Source: a virus
Virus record (IMG/VR): IMGVR_UViG_3300020436_000074
Location: 1 to 26,687 of that record
Direction: 5' to 3' (one strand)
Length of the DNA: 26,687 nt
The position numbers were made by a program, and so were the translations under genes. Shown piece after piece: positions 24,270 to 26,687 of this stretch (position 1 is its first letter; each line of letters starts with the position of its first letter). The notes beneath the pieces were generated by a model. It saw only the letters and a list, made by a program, of their open reading frames with translations. It searched no databases and was not told the DNA's origin.

Positions 24270-24275
24270 ATTATT

Positions 24276-24298
24276 ATAAATATCTTGTTTTTATTTAT
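24276..24298. repeat. AT-only inverted repeat between two baseplate genes
   Basis: ATAAATA at 24276-24282 and its reverse complement TATTTAT at 24292-24298 flank a 9-base spacer in the 37-bp gap between the two genes. The stem has no G or C and no U-tract geometry, so a terminator is unlikely. Both arms carry the core of a T4-type late promoter, one on each strand. Confidence 0.6.
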
Positions 24299-24299
24299 G
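24292..24299 (-). promoter_or_regulatory. T4-type late promoter-like box ahead of the gp8-like gene
   Basis: The minus strand reads CATAAATA, seven of eight matches to the T4 late consensus TATAAATA. It overlaps the stop codon of the upstream baseplate gene and lies about 35 bp before the gp8-like ATG, leaving a leader with a strong ribosome binding site. On the plus strand TATAAATA at 24275-24282 is a perfect match but points into the convergent antisense direction. In this AT-rich DNA chance matches are expected, so this is a suggestion. Confidence 0.4.
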
Positions 24300-26687
24300 T
24301 TCTATTCATTGTGGAAATATTATTTAGAGAAAATGATTGATAGTCATCACTTCTATTATTTATTTCCCAATTTACAAATTGATTTAAAGTAATTTTATTT
24401 GAAGAAACTGAATTAACTGTATAAAATTGATAATCTTCTTCAAACAATCTCCATTCAGTGTTATATTTTGCTACTGAACCTTCTGTACTGATTGTATCTG
24501 AAATTGATTCTGTTTCAATAAAATTTCCATCCTCCATTAATAATTCTTCATCCAATGATATATATTTTCTATCTACAATAAAATCATTTCCAGCTGAGTA
24601 GATATCTGTTAAACTATTTATAGTGTGATCAAAATTATAATCAGAAATTGATAATGCTGTTGTTGTATAATATCCAATTTTTTGATCTTTTAACATATTA
24701 ATTTGACTCGTAGACCAAAGATCTTTACTCATTCTAAAAATTTGTCCCGATGAAGAAGAATATGATGAATAATCATGTCTTAAAGGTGTTCCATCTTCTT
24801 GTAATAAAGTTATATTATTTCCTGTTGAAAGTTTAATTTTAAATTTTTGATTATGAACTTGATCACCAAAGGTATGTGTTCCTGGTGTTTGTGTATTTGA
24901 ACTAACATCTATTAAATATACATAATCATTTTCATTTAAATAATTGTCAACTACAGGTATTTTAATATAACTTTCAATTACTTTAATTTGTTCAGAATGA
25001 TTTTCTGAAGCAGTTATTGGAATTGTAAAATCATTACCATCAGTTTGAATTATATCTGAGTAATTAATCAATTTATCATCAATGTAAATATTTAAAGTTC
25101 CTGGCTCGTATGATTTAACAATATTTACTGTCGTCGCAGAACCTGATATTGATAAATCTGCTAAATCAAAAGTTGATATTTCATATTTTGTTGTGATAGC
25201 GGAAGACCAAGAATATCTTTGCATATCAGACCAAAATCTCACACTGGGATATGATTTTTGAATACTATTTTCTTTCTTAATTTGATCTGTTACCACTCTA
25301 TTAGCAGCAACTGTTGAAGTAGTTCCATCTTTCAAAAGAATGCCGTCAATATAAGTTTCACCTTCTGTTTCTAATTCAGTGTCAGTAACTATTGAGGAAT
25401 GTTCAACATTTGTATTGATTATTAACTGTCTTAACAAACTTCTATAAATCGCAGATCCATCAGGGTTTAATGAATTGATGTCAGATAAACCTTTATTCAT
25501 CATTATCGCATTTAAATCATTTCTAATGATGACTTCTCCAAACAATTCCATTCCTCCAGGATGAATTGTATTCAGAACTAAATCTTTATATCTTCCTATA
25601 GATGTATCTGATTGTACTACATAAGAAAAATCTTGATAATATTTACTATCTTGAATTTTTTTCTGTGAACTTAATTGACCATCTGCTCCCCTATAAAAAC
25701 CTTCATAAAATCTCACCGCATCCATTCTGACAGTACCATTTGCGAGACCATCACCACTTCCAGAAAAATCAATTGTTGGTACAGTTGCTCCAAACGCAGC
25801 ACCAGGATTATCAACGGCAACTGATGTAACACCTCCACCCATAGATTTTACAAAAATAGAAGCGTTGTTTCCAATAGGACCAGCCGCATTTTGAATATTA
25901 TCATTATTTTCTTGATAATAATTATTTGTTTTTACTGAAACGGTTGGTGTTCCATCATATCCATCTCCAAATCTAGTAACATTAATGGTATTAATAGTTC
26001 CAACTGTTTTGTTTGAAAAATTAAATGCAGAATTTAAAAATGTTGATGAAGTCCTATTAGTAAATATTGGGACATGATTTGTATTAGCAGAATTACTCCC
26101 ATAGTCACCATTTCCAATAGTGATATCATTTGTGAATGCTGTACTAGTATGAGAAACTGCTGTATTTAATGTAGGTGAAAATGCAAAACCGTCATCTCTA
26201 AATGCATTTACGATATCTGAGGTTGTGAAAGTATCTCCTAAAGTAGAAGCATATCTTATAATTGTATTACTAATTGCTTTGACAACAACTCCACGTTTTG
26301 TTGAATATGTAGCATTATCATATATGTGATAATTTGATAATAAAAATCCGTCTCTAATAGGAATATCTGTATTAGTTGATAATGTCATAACATGGGTATT
26401 TGTTAATTCATATACTTTTTCATCATTAACAGATATTATATTAGTATCAGATATCGTCGCGACTTCAGCCATTGCGCTGGTAGTTGGATTATTAGAAGAA
26501 TTATCAAAATCAATTTTATCACCCACTTGATATCCTGATCCACCTTCGTTAGTTATTGGTTCAACAAATACCACTTGATCATTTGTTGTAGATCCAACTC
26601 TTAAAGAAGCACCGACTCCTTCTGTCTGTGATAGAGGTAGATTTTGATCTGCAACATAACCATTACCTTGTGCAGTAATAGTCACTG
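24295..26687 (-). CDS. Large baseplate-associated structural protein, 5' end cut by window edge
   Basis: The frame is open to the right edge; the GTG at 26683-26685 is merely the last possible start, so the true N-terminus probably lies outside. About 796 residues are visible. The N-terminal part has Gly-rich beta units (GGSGYQVGDKIDFD, RFGDGYDGTPTVSV, NPGAAFGATVPTIDF). In the middle is KYYQDFSYVVQSDTSI with KDLVLNTIHPGGMELFGEVI, a helix-strand pattern I recall from large tail proteins of marine T4-like phages. The C-terminal third is mixed and ends SLNNISTMNRT. Its place directly before the gp8-like gene is that of gp7 in T4, so it may be the wedge counterpart of gp7. I cannot show sequence homology to gp7, so the name is by position only. 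Confidence 0.75.
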   Translation of the reverse strand, partial: VTITAQGNGYVADQNLPLSQTEGVGASLRVGSTTNDQVVFVEPITNEGGSGYQVGDKIDFDNSSNNPTTSAMAEVATISDTNIISVNDEKVYELTNTHVMTLSTNTDIPIRDGFLLSNYHIYDNATYSTKRGVVVKAISNTIIRYASTLGDTFTTSDIVNAFRDDGFAFSPTLNTAVSHTSTAFTNDITIGNGDYGSNSANTNHVPIFTNRTSSTFLNSAFNFSNKTVGTINTINVTRFGDGYDGTPTVSVKTNNYYQENNDNIQNAAGPIGNNASIFVKSMGGGVTSVAVDNPGAAFGATVPTIDFSGSGDGLANGTVRMDAVRFYEGFYRGADGQLSSQKKIQDSKYYQDFSYVVQSDTSIGRYKDLVLNTIHPGGMELFGEVIIRNDLNAIMMNKGLSDINSLNPDGSAIYRSLLRQLIINTNVEHSSIVTDTELETEGETYIDGILLKDGTTSTVAANRVVTDQIKKENSIQKSYPSVRFWSDMQRYSWSSAITTKYEISTFDLADLSISGSATTVNIVKSYEPGTLNIYIDDKLINYSDIIQTDGNDFTIPITASENHSEQIKVIESYIKIPVVDNYLNENDYVYLIDVSSNTQTPGTHTFGDQVHNQKFKIKLSTGNNITLLQEDGTPLRHDYSSYSSSSGQIFRMSKDLWSTSQINMLKDQKIGYYTTTALSISDYNFDHTINSLTDIYSAGNDFIVDRKYISLDEELLMEDGNFIETESISDTISTEGSVAKYNTEWRLFEEDYQFYTVNSVSSNKITLNQFVNWEINNRSDDYQSFSLNNISTMNRT

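Noticed and set aside
24276-24298. Hairpin as a rho-independent terminator
   Set aside because: The stem has only A-T pairs and is 7 bp long, so it would be unstable. The following gene is in the same direction, and promoter-like boxes explain the symmetry better.
1-26687. tRNA genes, integrase, transposase or attachment sites
   Set aside because: No cloverleaf, recombinase motif or terminal inverted repeats were seen by eye. A tRNA scan was not possible here.

Overview
The window looks like part of a T4-type marine myovirus genome (Caudoviricetes), probably of the SAR11 pelagiphage or cyanophage kind. The grounds are strong AT richness, gene-to-gene overlaps of a few bases, a homologue of the T4 baseplate wedge protein gp8, a giant protein of the DUF4815 type, and tail-fibre proteins carrying modules familiar from marine T4-like phages (AQRP...G.IRYN...YEGY and TGTTTT.SS). 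No tRNA, rRNA, IS element, integrase or CRISPR array was seen. Host assignment is inference.

Right part, 26687 down to 10520, all minus strand: the late structural block. In transcription order it holds a large baseplate protein cut by the window edge, the gp8-like wedge protein, a 2002-residue DUF4815-type protein, a 69-residue coiled-coil protein, a 799-residue fibre, a 177-residue unknown, a 370-residue fibre, a 397-residue fibre or tip protein ending in Tyr-rich 40-residue repeats, and a 140-residue unknown. A T4-late-promoter-like box and a strong ribosome binding site precede the gp8-like gene.

Middle, 10527 to 9134, minus strand: a glycosyltransferase and a likely 2-oxoglutarate/Fe(II) oxygenase, coupled by overlapping ends to the fibre genes. 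They are candidates for modifying fibres or a surface glycan.

Plus-strand cassette, 5886 to 9175: two related glycosyltransferases, two related methyltransferase-like proteins and a clear class I methyltransferase, each overlapping the next. It is inverted relative to everything else. Its left end shares two bases of the start codon with the divergent gene, and its right end overlaps the convergent gene by 42 bp.

Left part, 5887 to 1, minus strand: a tightly coupled operon of four radical SAM proteins, a SAM methyltransferase and a PLP-dependent aminotransferase-like gene cut by the left edge. Together with the glycosyltransferases and the oxygenase this makes an unusually rich tailoring island next to the fibre genes: about a dozen enzymes, nine of them apparently SAM-dependent or SAM-binding-fold proteins counting the two degenerate ones less securely. 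The most economical reading is a pathway that builds or modifies a sugar or amino-sugar, or modifies virion fibres. The substrate cannot be read from the sequence.
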